Positions 25,466 to 33,926 of a DNA stretch of 64,000 nucleotides are shown here, in pieces. The notes under the pieces are model-generated. The model worked only from the letters and a program-made list of their open reading frames with translations, had not been told where the DNA came from and searched no databases. Origin of the DNA: Olavius sp. associated proteobacterium Delta 1 (GTDB lineage: Bacteria > Desulfobacterota > Desulfobacteria > Desulfobacterales > JAFDCJ01); the NCBI GenBank assembly GCA_902749685.1, contig CACVKW010000830.1, positions 1-64,000 of the forward strand, in the 5' to 3' direction. The translations under genes were made by a program, and so were the position numbers. How positions within the stretch are numbered: position 1 is the first letter of the stretch; each line of letters opens with the position of its first letter.

Positions 25466-27148
25466 TTGAAGGTCGCACTGATAATCCACAGCAATATATT
25501 GAAAAAAGTTGATGGTATGACCTCTTATTACAAGAAGTTGTGCCAATACACCCCGGGTACGGACCATCAACTGGATGTTTTCATGCAGGATCCCGACCAT
25601 GAAAAAACGCTGCAACATAATTCAACCCGCTTTTTCTTAGTCCGGGTAAAAACTTCTTTTCAGGCCCTGCCGGAAGCCTATTTATCATTCAATCCCTTCT
25701 ACTATATTAAGCTTGCCTGGTATTTTCATGGTGTTTTCAAAAAAGAAAAATACGACTGTTTGCAAGTCGCTTCGGCTCATCCCATGAGCCTGTCGGCGAT
25801 AGCCGCTGCCAAAAGGCTTGGTATTCCGGTGATTGGGTCATATCACACGTTGCTGCCAGAATATGCCAGATACTGGTCAAATGGGAAATTCGAGTCGCTG
25901 TTTGGCGGCAACCTCATCGCCTGGGGACTGACGGCGTTCGTAAGTGGCTGGACCAGACTTGCATACGGGGCCGCCGATACCATCCTGGTGCCGACTGCAA
26001 AGGTAAAACATTCCCTTAAAAATAGCTACCGCCGCAAACGCATTGAGGTTATTGGACGAGGGGTTGAGGCCGGAATTTTTAGACCGCAAAGAACTGCCGG
26101 GCCGAAATTGACCGCTTTGTATGTGGGAAGAGTTTCAGTCGAAAAAGATCTTGAGAAACTTGCCTTCTTCAGGCGCCACCGTGACATCCAACTCAAGATT
26201 GTGGGTGATGGGAAAGACATTTGCGATATCCGGCAAAGATTGCCGTTTGCCGATTTTAAAGGCCGGCTGCAAGATCAGGACCTTGCCCGCCAATACCGCT
26301 ATTCAGATATATTTGTTTTTCCTTCCAAAACCGATGCCTATGCCAATGTTGTATCGGAGGCACTTTGTTCCGGGCTGCCGGTGGTGGCGTTTGATGCGGC
26401 GGGCGTCGAAGACCGCGTAAAAGACGGCATCAATGGATTTTTGGTGGAAGGTGATTCCGAATTTGAAAAGGCTGTCTTAAAGTTGAAAAATGTTCACTTG
26501 CGGGCAAAAATGTCACATCTAGCCCGGCAGACTGCGCTGAGTCTGAAATGGGAAGTCGTATTCGAGAAGCAGTTGAACGCCTTTGCGATCGCAATGGTTG
26601 AACGGCAGCAGAAACTAAAGAATTTTTTTCCGATTCTGCGGCAGGTGCTATACGCATTTAATTTCTCACATGCCTTGCTGGGATCGGCCCGCATGGGATT
26701 TTATGTTTTTCTGGCCAACGCCAGTGCCGGATTAGCGGCAGGATTTGGTGCCGGTATCAGACAATCATTTATCTCTTTTCTAATGGTCGGATTTAATACC
26801 AGTTTTTTTGAATTTCTTTATTTTCGCAGCCGCAAACTTTCCATCATCCTGCCAAGCATTCTGACAACCATCGTGGGATCATCCATCCATCTGTTCTCAG
26901 GCACACCCAACATTTTTATGACGGCCGGCACCATATTGGGACTGGCCCTTTTCAATTTCAGCATGCTGTCTGAAATTCACCGGCGCCATGAAACGATATC
27001 TCCCTGGGAGTTGACGAGGATTTTTACCCGGTATCTGATAAACACGCTCCGGCGATTAAGCCGATCGCTTAAAAAGAAGTTAGTCGTATTTGCACCACAG
27101 CTTCAGGCTTTTCTGGCCCGTTCTTCAATTGCAAAACCCTCGAAATGA
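25466..27148 (+). CDS. GT4-family glycosyltransferase fused to a C-terminal membrane domain
   Basis: The likely start is TTG 25466 (LKVALIIHSNILKK), with GAGGGA 5 nt upstream; an in-frame TTG lies at 25433. Residues 1 to about 380 form a GT-B glycosyltransferase (HTLLPEYARYW, ALYVGRVSVEKDLEKL, IVGDGKD, then the nucleotide-sugar site SKTDAYANVVSEALCSGLPV). A linker leads to about 170 residues with three or four hydrophobic segments (around residues 410-500) and a basic tail. Such a fusion would tether sugar transfer to the inner membrane. It overlaps the next gene by 4 nt (ATGA), an ATP-grasp ligase. Acceptor and sugar are unknown. Confidence 0.8.
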   Translation: MKVALIIHSNILKKVDGMTSYYKKLCQYTPGTDHQLDVFMQDPDHEKTLQHNSTRFFLVRVKTSFQALPEAYLSFNPFYYIKLAWYFHGVFKKEKYDCLQVASAHPMSLSAIAAAKRLGIPVIGSYHTLLPEYARYWSNGKFESLFGGNLIAWGLTAFVSGWTRLAYGAADTILVPTAKVKHSLKNSYRRKRIEVIGRGVEAGIFRPQRTAGPKLTALYVGRVSVEKDLEKLAFFRRHRDIQLKIVGDGKDICDIRQRLPFADFKGRLQDQDLARQYRYSDIFVFPSKTDAYANVVSEALCSGLPVVAFDAAGVEDRVKDGINGFLVEGDSEFEKAVLKLKNVHLRAKMSHLARQTALSLKWEVVFEKQLNAFAIAMVERQQKLKNFFPILRQVLYAFNFSHALLGSARMGFYVFLANASAGLAAGFGAGIRQSFISFLMVGFNTSFFEFLYFRSRKLSIILPSILTTIVGSSIHLFSGTPNIFMTAGTILGLALFNFSMLSEIHRRHETISPWELTRIFTRYLINTLRRLSRSLKKKLVVFAPQLQAFLARSSIAKPSK

Positions 27149-28284
27149 TTTACTTTTTCGCGGGTTTCAGGTTCGTAGCGAAACAATCGCCCAGCGATCT
27201 GTACGGCGAGACGGCCAGGATGACTTTGCAAACACCCCGCATGAAAGGCAACCCAATGTTTAGATGGCACTACATCAACAGCAAGTATATGTACATCGGT
27301 ATTCAATTGATGAGCACGGCGCTGGCCTTATCAAAAGGCCTGACGCCCTCGCAGATTATCTGTGCCAATCCATCCTTGCCTTACGGCGGCCTGTCGATCG
27401 CCTCCAAAACCAAAATTCTGGAGCGTTTCAATACGCGCAAACAATTTTTGCATCAGCAACTGATCCCCAGAGATATGCACCTCGTCGATCGAAAAGCTCT
27501 GGCACGCTCGTTTCTTGAAACGAATACTTATCCGATTATCGCCAAACCCGATCGCGGTGTCGTCGGAATCGGTGTGCGAAAGATTGACTCCGAAAATGAT
27601 TTAAATGATATCCTCAACATTATGCCATCTGATTACATGCTTCAGCAATACTGTGATTATCCTCTGGAATACGGCATCTTTTTTTGCAAATTTCCCGATG
27701 AACCCCGGGGCACCGTGGTATCCCTGACCCAAAAAATTGCACCGTTTGTTTTCGGTGACGGCCGCCACAATGTGCAGCAATTGGTTCAGATTAATCCTGA
27801 TTTTAAATACAATAAGGATGCACTGCTTTCGCATGCCCGGAACCTGGATTATATTCCCAAAAAAGGCGCGTGGTATCAGGTGATTATCCAGGGCAGTCAC
27901 ACTTATGGATCAATTTTTAAGGATCGAAATGACCAGATCAACAAACAGCTTGAATCCTGGTTGAATGAACTTTGCGCGGTGGATGATGAATTTTACTTCG
28001 GTCGCTTCGATATGAAAGTCAAAGATCAAGAAGCACTGAAAAGCGGCAGCGGTGTTAAAATCATTGAACTCAACGGCTGCTGGTCGGAACCGATTCATAT
28101 TTATGATGATCGCCACAGTCTTCTATTTGCCTTCAAAGAACTCTTCCTTTCTTATGCCCGGGCTTATCATATTGCCAAACTCAATAAGAGAAGGCTTCAG
28201 TTGAAAGCTTCCTTTAAAGAGCTCCTGGCAGCCTATCGCGACTATCTGCAAGAAAAAGAACAAATTATGCGCGTCGTCGGCTAA
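27145..28284 (+). CDS. ATP-grasp ligase-like protein
   Basis: A 379-residue protein with an ATP-grasp core: a B-domain lysine region TYPIIAKPDRGVVGIGVRKI, the hinge DYMLQQYCDYPLEYGIFF and the metal-binding VKIIELNGCWSEPIHIYD. ATP-grasp enzymes join carboxylates to amines or thiols through acyl-phosphates. It is translationally coupled to the GT4-membrane fusion, so the two probably build or decorate one glycan, lipid or peptide. The N-terminal 60 residues are unlike standard ligases. I cannot name the substrate. Confidence 0.75.
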   Translation: MIYFFAGFRFVAKQSPSDLYGETARMTLQTPRMKGNPMFRWHYINSKYMYIGIQLMSTALALSKGLTPSQIICANPSLPYGGLSIASKTKILERFNTRKQFLHQQLIPRDMHLVDRKALARSFLETNTYPIIAKPDRGVVGIGVRKIDSENDLNDILNIMPSDYMLQQYCDYPLEYGIFFCKFPDEPRGTVVSLTQKIAPFVFGDGRHNVQQLVQINPDFKYNKDALLSHARNLDYIPKKGAWYQVIIQGSHTYGSIFKDRNDQINKQLESWLNELCAVDDEFYFGRFDMKVKDQEALKSGSGVKIIELNGCWSEPIHIYDDRHSLLFAFKELFLSYARAYHIAKLNKRRLQLKASFKELLAAYRDYLQEKEQIMRVVG

Positions 28285-28295
28285 CGTCTCCACTA

Positions 28296-28382
28296 ATTAA
28301 TCCGCCCTTAAATGGCATTTAGAGTTGTAAACTGTAATTTAAGGACTGAGATGACTTTCAGTTCGAAGGGCGGCGGATTAAT
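28296..28382. repeat. Inverted-repeat element downstream of the ATP-grasp gene
   Basis: The left arm ATTAATCCGCCCTT (28296-28309) is complementary to the right arm AAGGGCGGCGGATTAAT (28366-28382), apart from a 3-nt insertion. The 56 nt between the arms are AT-rich. There is no T-run directly after, so it is not a textbook terminator, though it lies in the right place to limit read-through into tpx. Confidence 0.6.
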
Positions 28383-28458
28383 TTCAAGAACACCTTGATT
28401 TGAACCGAAATGTTATTATTTTGGTTAAAACTCGCTTAATTAAAAAAGGAGGCTTAAT

Positions 28459-28974
28459 ATGCAAGAGCGTAATGGAGAAATAACGTTTCAGGGGAATCCG
28501 TTAACATTACTTGGTGCTGAACTTAAAGTCGGTGATTCCGCACCGGATGCTGCCCTTTTGGGCAATGACCTGAGTCCGGTCCAACTTTCCGCTTATAAAG
28601 GCAAGGTCTGCGTGGTTTCTGTTGTGCCTTCGCTGGATACACCGGTTTGTGATATGCAAACCCGCAGGTTTAACGAGGAAGCCGGCAACCTCGGTGATAA
28701 CGTGGCCATCCTTACCATGAGTATGGATCTGCCATTTGCCCAGGCCCGTTGGTGTGGTGCGGCAGGGGCTGATAAAGTGGTCACCCTATCCGATCATCGA
28801 GACGCGGCCTTTGGTGAAGCATTTGGTTTATTGATCAAAGAATTGCGTTTGCTGGCCCGGGCGGTTTATGTGGTCGACCAGGATGGCATCATTCAATACA
28901 TCCAACTGGTTAAGGAGGTCACCGAAGAGCCGGATTATAATGCCGCGCTTGAGGCCGTCAAAAAACTGGTATAA
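28459..28974 (+). CDS. tpx: Thiol peroxidase
   Basis: A 171-residue atypical 2-Cys peroxiredoxin. The peroxidatic Cys is in VVPSLDTPVCDMQTRRF and the resolving Cys in FAQARWCGA; KVGDSAPDAALLGNDLSPV is the usual Tpx start. It reduces hydroperoxides with thioredoxin in the cytoplasm; a thioredoxin gene is present at 58363. AAGGAGG lies 6-7 nt before ATG. It has its own intergenic region and is probably monocistronic. Confidence 0.95.
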   Translation: MQERNGEITFQGNPLTLLGAELKVGDSAPDAALLGNDLSPVQLSAYKGKVCVVSVVPSLDTPVCDMQTRRFNEEAGNLGDNVAILTMSMDLPFAQARWCGAAGADKVVTLSDHRDAAFGEAFGLLIKELRLLARAVYVVDQDGIIQYIQLVKEVTEEPDYNAALEAVKKLV

Positions 28975-29107
28975 CCGGGCCCGGGCATTTTAGATTTTCT
29001 TCAATTGCAATTCCTGTCCAGCATGGTATAGTCGGATAATATTTTTAGGTATACCCCTATTTTCGTGATATAGTCTGACACCAGCAACTTTTGAGCGGAC
29101 CTTAAGG

Positions 29108-29713
29108 ATGAACAAAAATCGGACCGCAAAATCTCCTCGGCTTGATGATCCCGCCAGTTGGGTGGATCAGTACGGCGATTTTCTCTACCGCTTTGCCCTG
29201 TCAAGGGTTAAAGATTCTTCCATCGCAGAAGATTTAGTCCAGGAGACATTTCTGGCGGCTCTAATATCTCGTGCTAATTTCCAAGGTCGCTCCACGGCCA
29301 GGACCTGGCTGATAGCCATCTTAAAACACAAGATTGTCGATCATATCCGCAAACGAGTTCGGGAACCGGCTTCCGATAAAGTCGAATCGTTGTCCGATGC
29401 CGCTGCGATTGATCCCGCTGAAGGCAATTTCAAAGATGATGGTGGGTGGCTCAATCGCCCTGCTAAATGGGATGTCAATCCCATGAAAATTTATGAGCAG
29501 AAAGAATTTATGGACATTTTATACCGTTGTCTGGCAGACCTGCCTGAACGCCAGGCTGAGGCGTTTATGATGCGCGAACTTGATGGTTTAAGCACGGAGG
29601 AAATTTGTAAGGCCTTGAACATTTCTGCGACGAATAGCTGGGTTATACTTTACCGGGCGCGTATGTGGTTGCGACAATGTATCGAAAAAAATTGGCTTGA
29701 TGCTGAAAGTTAG
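29108..29713 (+). CDS. ECF-subfamily RNA polymerase sigma factor
   Basis: A 201-residue sigma-70 family protein. Region 2 is about residues 20-90 (YRFALSRVKDSSIAEDLVQETF, FQGRSTARTWLIAILKHKIVDHIRK). A linker with WLNRPAKWDVNP follows, and region 4 is about 130-195 (LADLPERQAEAFMMRELDGL, STEEICKALNISATNSWV). It would redirect RNA polymerase to a stress or envelope regulon. Its end overlaps the start of a small zinc-finger-like gene, the usual sigma/anti-sigma order. The regulon is unknown. Confidence 0.9.
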   Translation: MNKNRTAKSPRLDDPASWVDQYGDFLYRFALSRVKDSSIAEDLVQETFLAALISRANFQGRSTARTWLIAILKHKIVDHIRKRVREPASDKVESLSDAAAIDPAEGNFKDDGGWLNRPAKWDVNPMKIYEQKEFMDILYRCLADLPERQAEAFMMRELDGLSTEEICKALNISATNSWVILYRARMWLRQCIEKNWLDAES

Positions 29714-30002
29714 AGATTTGACTATGCCACACTGGATGTTTAACTGTCAGGATGTTTCAAAGAAGGTTTCCAGATCAATGGACCAGGCCCTTCCGTTCCA
29801 GGAGCGGATGATGATATCGGTACACCTCTGGATGTGCAAATATTGTAGACGATTCAGGAATCAATTGTTGATTTTAAGAACTGCCCTCCGGTTGCCAGAT
29901 CGATCCGGCGACGATGCGGACAACTCCCCATCACTGCCAAAGGAAATCAGAGATCGGATCAAACAATCAATGATAAATACTTTTTCCGAGCCGATTAAGT
30001 AG
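29700..30002 (+). CDS. Small zinc-finger anti-sigma-like protein
   Basis: About 100 residues from ATG 29700 (an ATG at 29724, MPHWMFNCQDVSKK, is an equally plausible start). The pattern CQDVSKKVSRSMD followed by HLWMCKYCRRFRNQL matches the HC2/ZAS-type anti-sigma fold (Cys...His-x3-Cys-x2-Cys). No transmembrane segment is seen, so it would be a soluble sensor. It overlaps the sigma gene by 14 nt, which supports partner-switch control of that sigma factor. Redox sensing through zinc-site Cys is a reasonable inference. Confidence 0.75.
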   Translation: MLKVRDLTMPHWMFNCQDVSKKVSRSMDQALPFQERMMISVHLWMCKYCRRFRNQLLILRTALRLPDRSGDDADNSPSLPKEIRDRIKQSMINTFSEPIK

Positions 30003-30205
30003 AAGGTAATCGACTTTGACCTACCGGTAACAGACTGCCGTCCCACGGCCCGGATCTCTGGTAATTCAGCCCTTCCAGAACGGGCGTCCTTTCACACTTG
30101 ACATAAAAAGTAAATACCTGTAAATATTGTAATATACTAATTTGTCCAAATCTATGTCTATTGAATGCATGGTGAATGACGATTTAAGATAACCAGGGCG
30201 CAAAA

Positions 30206-30418
30206 ATGATAGAGTCCGAAGATACCAACGGTATAAAGGATAGGGGCGGGCGGCGGCGGTTGCCGGATCGTCGCCAATTTTCCTCATCAGAGCATTTTCC
30301 AGAGAGAAGAAATCTCAATCATCGTCGCAGTGGCAGCGATCGTCGGTTTCTGCAAAATCTCAAGATGAGGAAAAAAATTGAACGCCGGCGAGTTTTTAAG
30401 GAAAAATATTCCCAATAG
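30206..30418 (+). CDS. Arg-rich small protein, function unknown
   Basis: A 70-residue open frame with a high density of Arg and three repeats of an RR..DRR-like pattern (GRRRLPDRRQ, PERRNLNHRR, GSDRRF), ending KIERRRVFKEKYSQ. It lies 75 nt upstream of a PilZ-domain gene on the same strand. The start is ATG 30206. I do not recognise a characterised family. The repeat resembles the RRxxDRR motifs often found near PilZ proteins, so it may be linked to c-di-GMP signalling or nucleic-acid binding. Confidence 0.5.
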   Translation: MIESEDTNGIKDRGGRRRLPDRRQFSSSEHFPERRNLNHRRSGSDRRFLQNLKMRKKIERRRVFKEKYSQ

Positions 30419-30492
30419 ACATAATGTGACGGTTCTGGGTGAATTTCCATTCATGAATTTTTCGGTGAAGCATAGATCCGGGGAGGTCGCCG

Positions 30493-30870
30493 ATGCGCAC
30501 CAATCTTGAAAAAAGATATTGTGCGCGCTTTTATCACGAAGCCCCTGTCGTGATTGAGGAAAGTGGGACAGGTCTTTACTATGAGGCCAGGATGTATAAC
30601 TACAGTTTGCAAGGCATGTATTTTGAGTCAGATCTTGCCCTCGTTCCCGGAACCAGGGTGAACCTGTGGCTTTCAGATTTACCGGAGGATTCTTTGCCGG
30701 AGATTAACTCGGCCGAAGTCAGGTGGAATGAAGAAATTTTTGGCGCCGTAGTCTTGTACAGTTACGGAACCGGCATCAAATATAGCCGCCCCATCCAACA
30801 CAAAGATTTCCCCAAACAATTTCGGATTATCCAGGGGGGCCTGCGTTCTGCAAATTCTTCCGATCAATAA
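30493..30870 (+). CDS. PilZ-domain protein (candidate c-di-GMP receptor)
   Basis: A 125-residue single-domain PilZ protein. The c-di-GMP-binding signatures are present: an RxxxR in EKRYCARFYHEAPV and an N-x-S-x-x-G in MYNYSLQGMYF. The ribosome site GGGGAGG lies 7 nt before ATG 30493. Such proteins bind c-di-GMP and alter motility, polysaccharide or transcription. Sigma factor, zinc-finger protein, Arg-rich protein and this gene are all plus-strand neighbours, but gaps of 200 nt and 75 nt make a single operon uncertain. Confidence 0.85.
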   Translation: MRTNLEKRYCARFYHEAPVVIEESGTGLYYEARMYNYSLQGMYFESDLALVPGTRVNLWLSDLPEDSLPEINSAEVRWNEEIFGAVVLYSYGTGIKYSRPIQHKDFPKQFRIIQGGLRSANSSDQ

Positions 30871-30903
30871 GATGTTATCCCGCTGCCGGCTGACCCTAGC
30901 GCA

Positions 30904-31551
30904 TCAATCCGGCCCGCTTACCCGCTTTATATTGCCGTTACCGCCAATTATTTTGTGAATTTCAGCAGTAATTTTCATTCTCTCAATGATTTTCTCCAGC
31001 GATGCAACGCTTTTTTTTAGGCGCTCGCCGGTCGAAGTCATTTCAAGAAAACGTTGTTTCTCTTCGTGGCTAAATCCTTCGCAGCCTGCAATTAAAAACG
31101 AGATGGATTTATAATCCATTTCCTCGGTAAAATCGTATTCGGCCTGCGATTCCAGGAATGAGGTGAATTGCTTTAAAAGAGCTATTCCTTTGTCAGCCAG
31201 ATCTTGACAACTGCTATCTGACTGCTCTTCATCGTCGAAATAAGTGATCCTGGCTTCCAGATAGGCCTTGTTGTCGTATATTTCTTTGATTAAAAAACGT
31301 CTTTGACCGTGTGTTAATATATCCAGACGACCATCATCATAATGCTTGATGACTTTCAATATTCTGGCCGTACAGCCGGCCGTTTGAATATCGGTCGCAT
31401 TAAAATATACGATGCCGAATTCTTTGTCTTCTGCCAGACATTTGCCAATCATCAATTTATAGCGCTCCTCAAAAATGTGCAGCGGCAGTGGAATTTGCGG
31501 CATCAAAACGAGCCCGAGGGGGAAAAGAGGTATTGTGCTTCCTGATTGCAT
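30904..31551 (-). CDS. Lon N-terminal (substrate-binding) domain protein
   Basis: A 215-residue protein made only of the LON substrate-binding domain plus a helical tail. It begins IPLFPLGLVLMPQIPLPLHI, then FEERYKLMIGKCLAEDKEFGI and CTARILKVIKHYDDGRLDIL. There is no AAA or protease domain. Stand-alone Lon-N proteins are widespread and their function is poorly known. It is convergent with the PilZ gene, 33 nt apart. Confidence 0.88.
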   Translation of the reverse strand: MQSGSTIPLFPLGLVLMPQIPLPLHIFEERYKLMIGKCLAEDKEFGIVYFNATDIQTAGCTARILKVIKHYDDGRLDILTHGQRRFLIKEIYDNKAYLEARITYFDDEEQSDSSCQDLADKGIALLKQFTSFLESQAEYDFTEEMDYKSISFLIAGCEGFSHEEKQRFLEMTSTGERLKKSVASLEKIIERMKITAEIHKIIGGNGNIKRVSGPD

Positions 31552-31815
31552 CCTAAACTGATAAGCCTGCCCACAGTTATAGTCAAGGGTGTATGAAAGA
31601 AAAAGGCAGTCGCGCAGGATGAAATTTAAGAATCAAAATAGGTGCCTAAATTATAGCGACGGTCTTTGCCGGATCTTGCGCCGCCGTTATCATGAATAAT
31701 AGAATCCTCCCGTGCTTCATGCAACGCAATGTCTCCCCACTTTTTTGTGCTTGAAAGTCAGCAAGCATCATGCCAGAAAAACGAGTAATTGAACTTTGAA
31801 CCGCTTATCTGAACC

Positions 31816-32907
31816 TCACAGCCCTCTTTCCTGTTTTATCTGCCGGTGCAAATCCGCAAAGGATTCCGGTGCCTGATTCTCCAGACGACGTTTGATGGAA
31901 ATAACCTCAGCCGGACAGGAAACCGCACACACGCCGCAGCCAATGCACCAATTTTGATCAACTTCGGGTTTCTCCTCAACCATTTTAACCGCATCGACCG
32001 GGCAGATATCGGCACAGGCGCCACAACCGATGCATTCAGCCAACTCGGTTTCGCGGATAAAATAGACTGCCATCAACATGTCCCGCGGTATTTTGCGCCG
32101 CCGTATAATTCCTACATTCCAGCAGTAATGACCACAGCAGTTGCAGGTATGCTTTATCTGTCCCTGGGCATTGTCCACCATGTGAACCAGACCTTCTTTT
32201 TCGCTGTCAGCAAGGATTTGATGGGCTTCATCTTTAGAGATCTCACGTGCCAATCCCTTAGATATTATAAAATCTGCCAATTCGTCGTACTTGATGCACA
32301 CCTCCAGGCTATGCCGGCAGTCGGTGCGGCCAAGAATACTGGCGGACATGCGGCACGGGCAGTGCGCAACGGCAATTTTTGTGGCTGCTTCGACAATTGG
32401 TCCCATTTGTTCATTGGGCATCACGCCCTGCATGGCAACGTCTATACTTAAATTGGCCGGTGCGTATTTATAAGTTTTGGTCGGCACAGGTCCGTAGACT
32501 TTTTGGGTCGTGGGCACATTAAAATAATTAAGAACCAGTTTGGCCATGCGCCGCGCCCGCTCATCTTTCTGGCCGGACCAGAAAAAGGTCTGAGGTACTC
32601 CGTACCCAACCTGCAACAGGGCATATCCCATGTCGCCTGCCGCGGTCGTCCGGGTGTATAACATGTTGCGGTCGGAAAGAGATTGCAGCGCTTCGATCAC
32701 CGAGGATTCCGGCAGGTCACAGCGGTCGACGATACTTTGTTGGTCGACAACTTCCAGTGGCGGCAGGTGGTTGGGAATCGCCAAAGCGACTTGCGCCTCA
32801 ACCGGGTTATACATTTCCTTGAGAAGGTCGGTGAGTGCGTTATTAAACGGATAACCCATAATCAGATTTTCAAGATGTTTGGCCAGGCGCAGGTAGATGT
32901 CTTGCAT
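31816..32907 (-). CDS. 4Fe-4S dicluster ferredoxin-type protein with winged-helix-like N-terminus
   Basis: The start at ATG 32907 (MQDIYLRLAKHLENL) has GGAG 8 nt upstream. The first 110 residues look like a winged-helix module (RCDLPESSVIEALQSLSDRNM). The middle has Cys-rich sites (HCPCRMSASILGRTDCRHSL, HTCNCCGHYCWNVGI). Near the C-terminus are two 4Fe-4S motifs, CIGCGACADICPVDAV and CIGCGVCAVSCPAEVI. It probably passes electrons or senses redox state in the cytoplasm. Related proteins are frequent in sulfate reducers, but I know no assigned reaction. No obvious operon partner. Confidence 0.8.
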   Translation of the reverse strand: MQDIYLRLAKHLENLIMGYPFNNALTDLLKEMYNPVEAQVALAIPNHLPPLEVVDQQSIVDRCDLPESSVIEALQSLSDRNMLYTRTTAAGDMGYALLQVGYGVPQTFFWSGQKDERARRMAKLVLNYFNVPTTQKVYGPVPTKTYKYAPANLSIDVAMQGVMPNEQMGPIVEAATKIAVAHCPCRMSASILGRTDCRHSLEVCIKYDELADFIISKGLAREISKDEAHQILADSEKEGLVHMVDNAQGQIKHTCNCCGHYCWNVGIIRRRKIPRDMLMAVYFIRETELAECIGCGACADICPVDAVKMVEEKPEVDQNWCIGCGVCAVSCPAEVISIKRRLENQAPESFADLHRQIKQERGL

Positions 32908-32959
32908 GTTCATGTCTCCAATCAAATGAAATCAATTTTACAGCAGTGATTGCCTAACA

Positions 32960-33090
32960 TGTGTTCAAAAGCGAACCGCAGAACCGCAGAATATTGAATA
33001 TCGAATGTCGAAGCATGGAATCGCTTCGCTCAATCTTTTATTAAATAAACAAAGAAATATTGATAGTTTCTGTCCGTTTTACTTTCCGAC
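32960..33090. repeat. Iterated-word block upstream of the molybdenum-carrier gene 3' end
   Basis: GCGAACCGCAGAACCGCAGA and AATATCGAATGTCGAAGCATGG (about 32971-33016) repeat the words at 9738-9775 nearly exactly. A second word set, CCGACTTCCGAATTC, follows at 33087-33101. No gene is present in the gap 32908-33098. Confidence 0.6.
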
Positions 33091-33098
33091 TTCCGAAT

Positions 33099-33926
33099 TC
33101 ATTTTACAACCCTCAACTTGTGAGTCTGCCGCAGGTTTTGCCACAGTGCCTTTATAATGATGGCCACGGCATCTTCTTCATGCTGGAATGAGCTACCGGC
33201 TTTGCGCCGGCAGGATTCTATCAATTTATGGTTGCCGGACAGCAAACCGAAGTTATTCATGATATAATCACCCAGGGTTGAATAAAGATTGGGCAACTCA
33301 TCCGGCGACATATTGGCAACCGTCGTTTTATCTTTGAGAGGCATCTGGGAAATTAATCGTTCCACCGCCTCATCAATGCTTTGGGGTTGCCGGGACGGCA
33401 GGTTTACGGATTCAGATATTGGATTGTCACCGGCCGCGGCCCTGGACGTCCCGCCCTGGACCAGACCAAGATAATAGCTGCTCTCTAAAATACTTAACGT
33501 ATCAATATATATTTTCGGATCCTTGCTGGCCCTCGGTCCGGCCACATTTAAAATTTCTATTCCCTTTTTTGAGATCCAGTCGTTGATGGCAGTGGCTGCC
33601 TGAAAAGCAGAAATTTTTGTAAGGTCAATGTGAAGCCAGAGGCGGTTGTGCTTGAGAGCCATTTCACGGGTATATTCCGAACCTCCGGTCAATGATCCGC
33701 GGGATATGATCAGGGTTGCATCGGCATCCAGTACATTTTTTTCGGTTCGGTCAGCGTAGCTGGTACTGCGGGTTTCTTTCAATTGATACTCCAGTGGCAA
33801 AGGACCGTTTTCGGTCAGTCGTCCGTGCGGGATCCAGCCACCGTGAGGAATCGTCAGCTTGATCGCGGCATCAAGGGCGGCACGATCGACCCCTGTTTGC
33901 CCTCCTGAAATTATTTTTTTAATCAT
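33099..33926 (-). CDS. Putative molybdenum carrier (MoCo-carrier-like) protein
   Basis: The start at ATG 33926 (MIKKIISGGQTGVDRAAL) has AGGG upstream and overlaps the glycosyltransferase stop by 8 nt. Residues 1 to about 155 match the putative molybdenum-cofactor-carrier/LOG-Rossmann family, with ISGGQTGVDRAALDAAI, GGWIPHGRLTENGPL, and TLIISRGSLTGGSEYT. The last 120 residues form a mostly helical extension (IDEAVERLISQMPLKDKTT) of unknown role. Function in this family is inferred from structure, not shown biochemically. Confidence 0.75.
   Translation of the reverse strand: MIKKIISGGQTGVDRAALDAAIKLTIPHGGWIPHGRLTENGPLPLEYQLKETRSTSYADRTEKNVLDADATLIISRGSLTGGSEYTREMALKHNRLWLHIDLTKISAFQAATAINDWISKKGIEILNVAGPRASKDPKIYIDTLSILESSYYLGLVQGGTSRAAAGDNPISESVNLPSRQPQSIDEAVERLISQMPLKDKTTVANMSPDELPNLYSTLGDYIMNNFGLLSGNHKLIESCRRKAGSSFQHEEDAVAIIIKALWQNLRQTHKLRVVK

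Noticed and set aside
31680-31755. Possible second small RNA (CTCCCC then a T-run on the plus strand)
   Set aside because: CTCCCCACTTTTTTGTGC resembles the 43445 locus, but no stable GC hairpin precedes the T-run and no promoter pair is evident.
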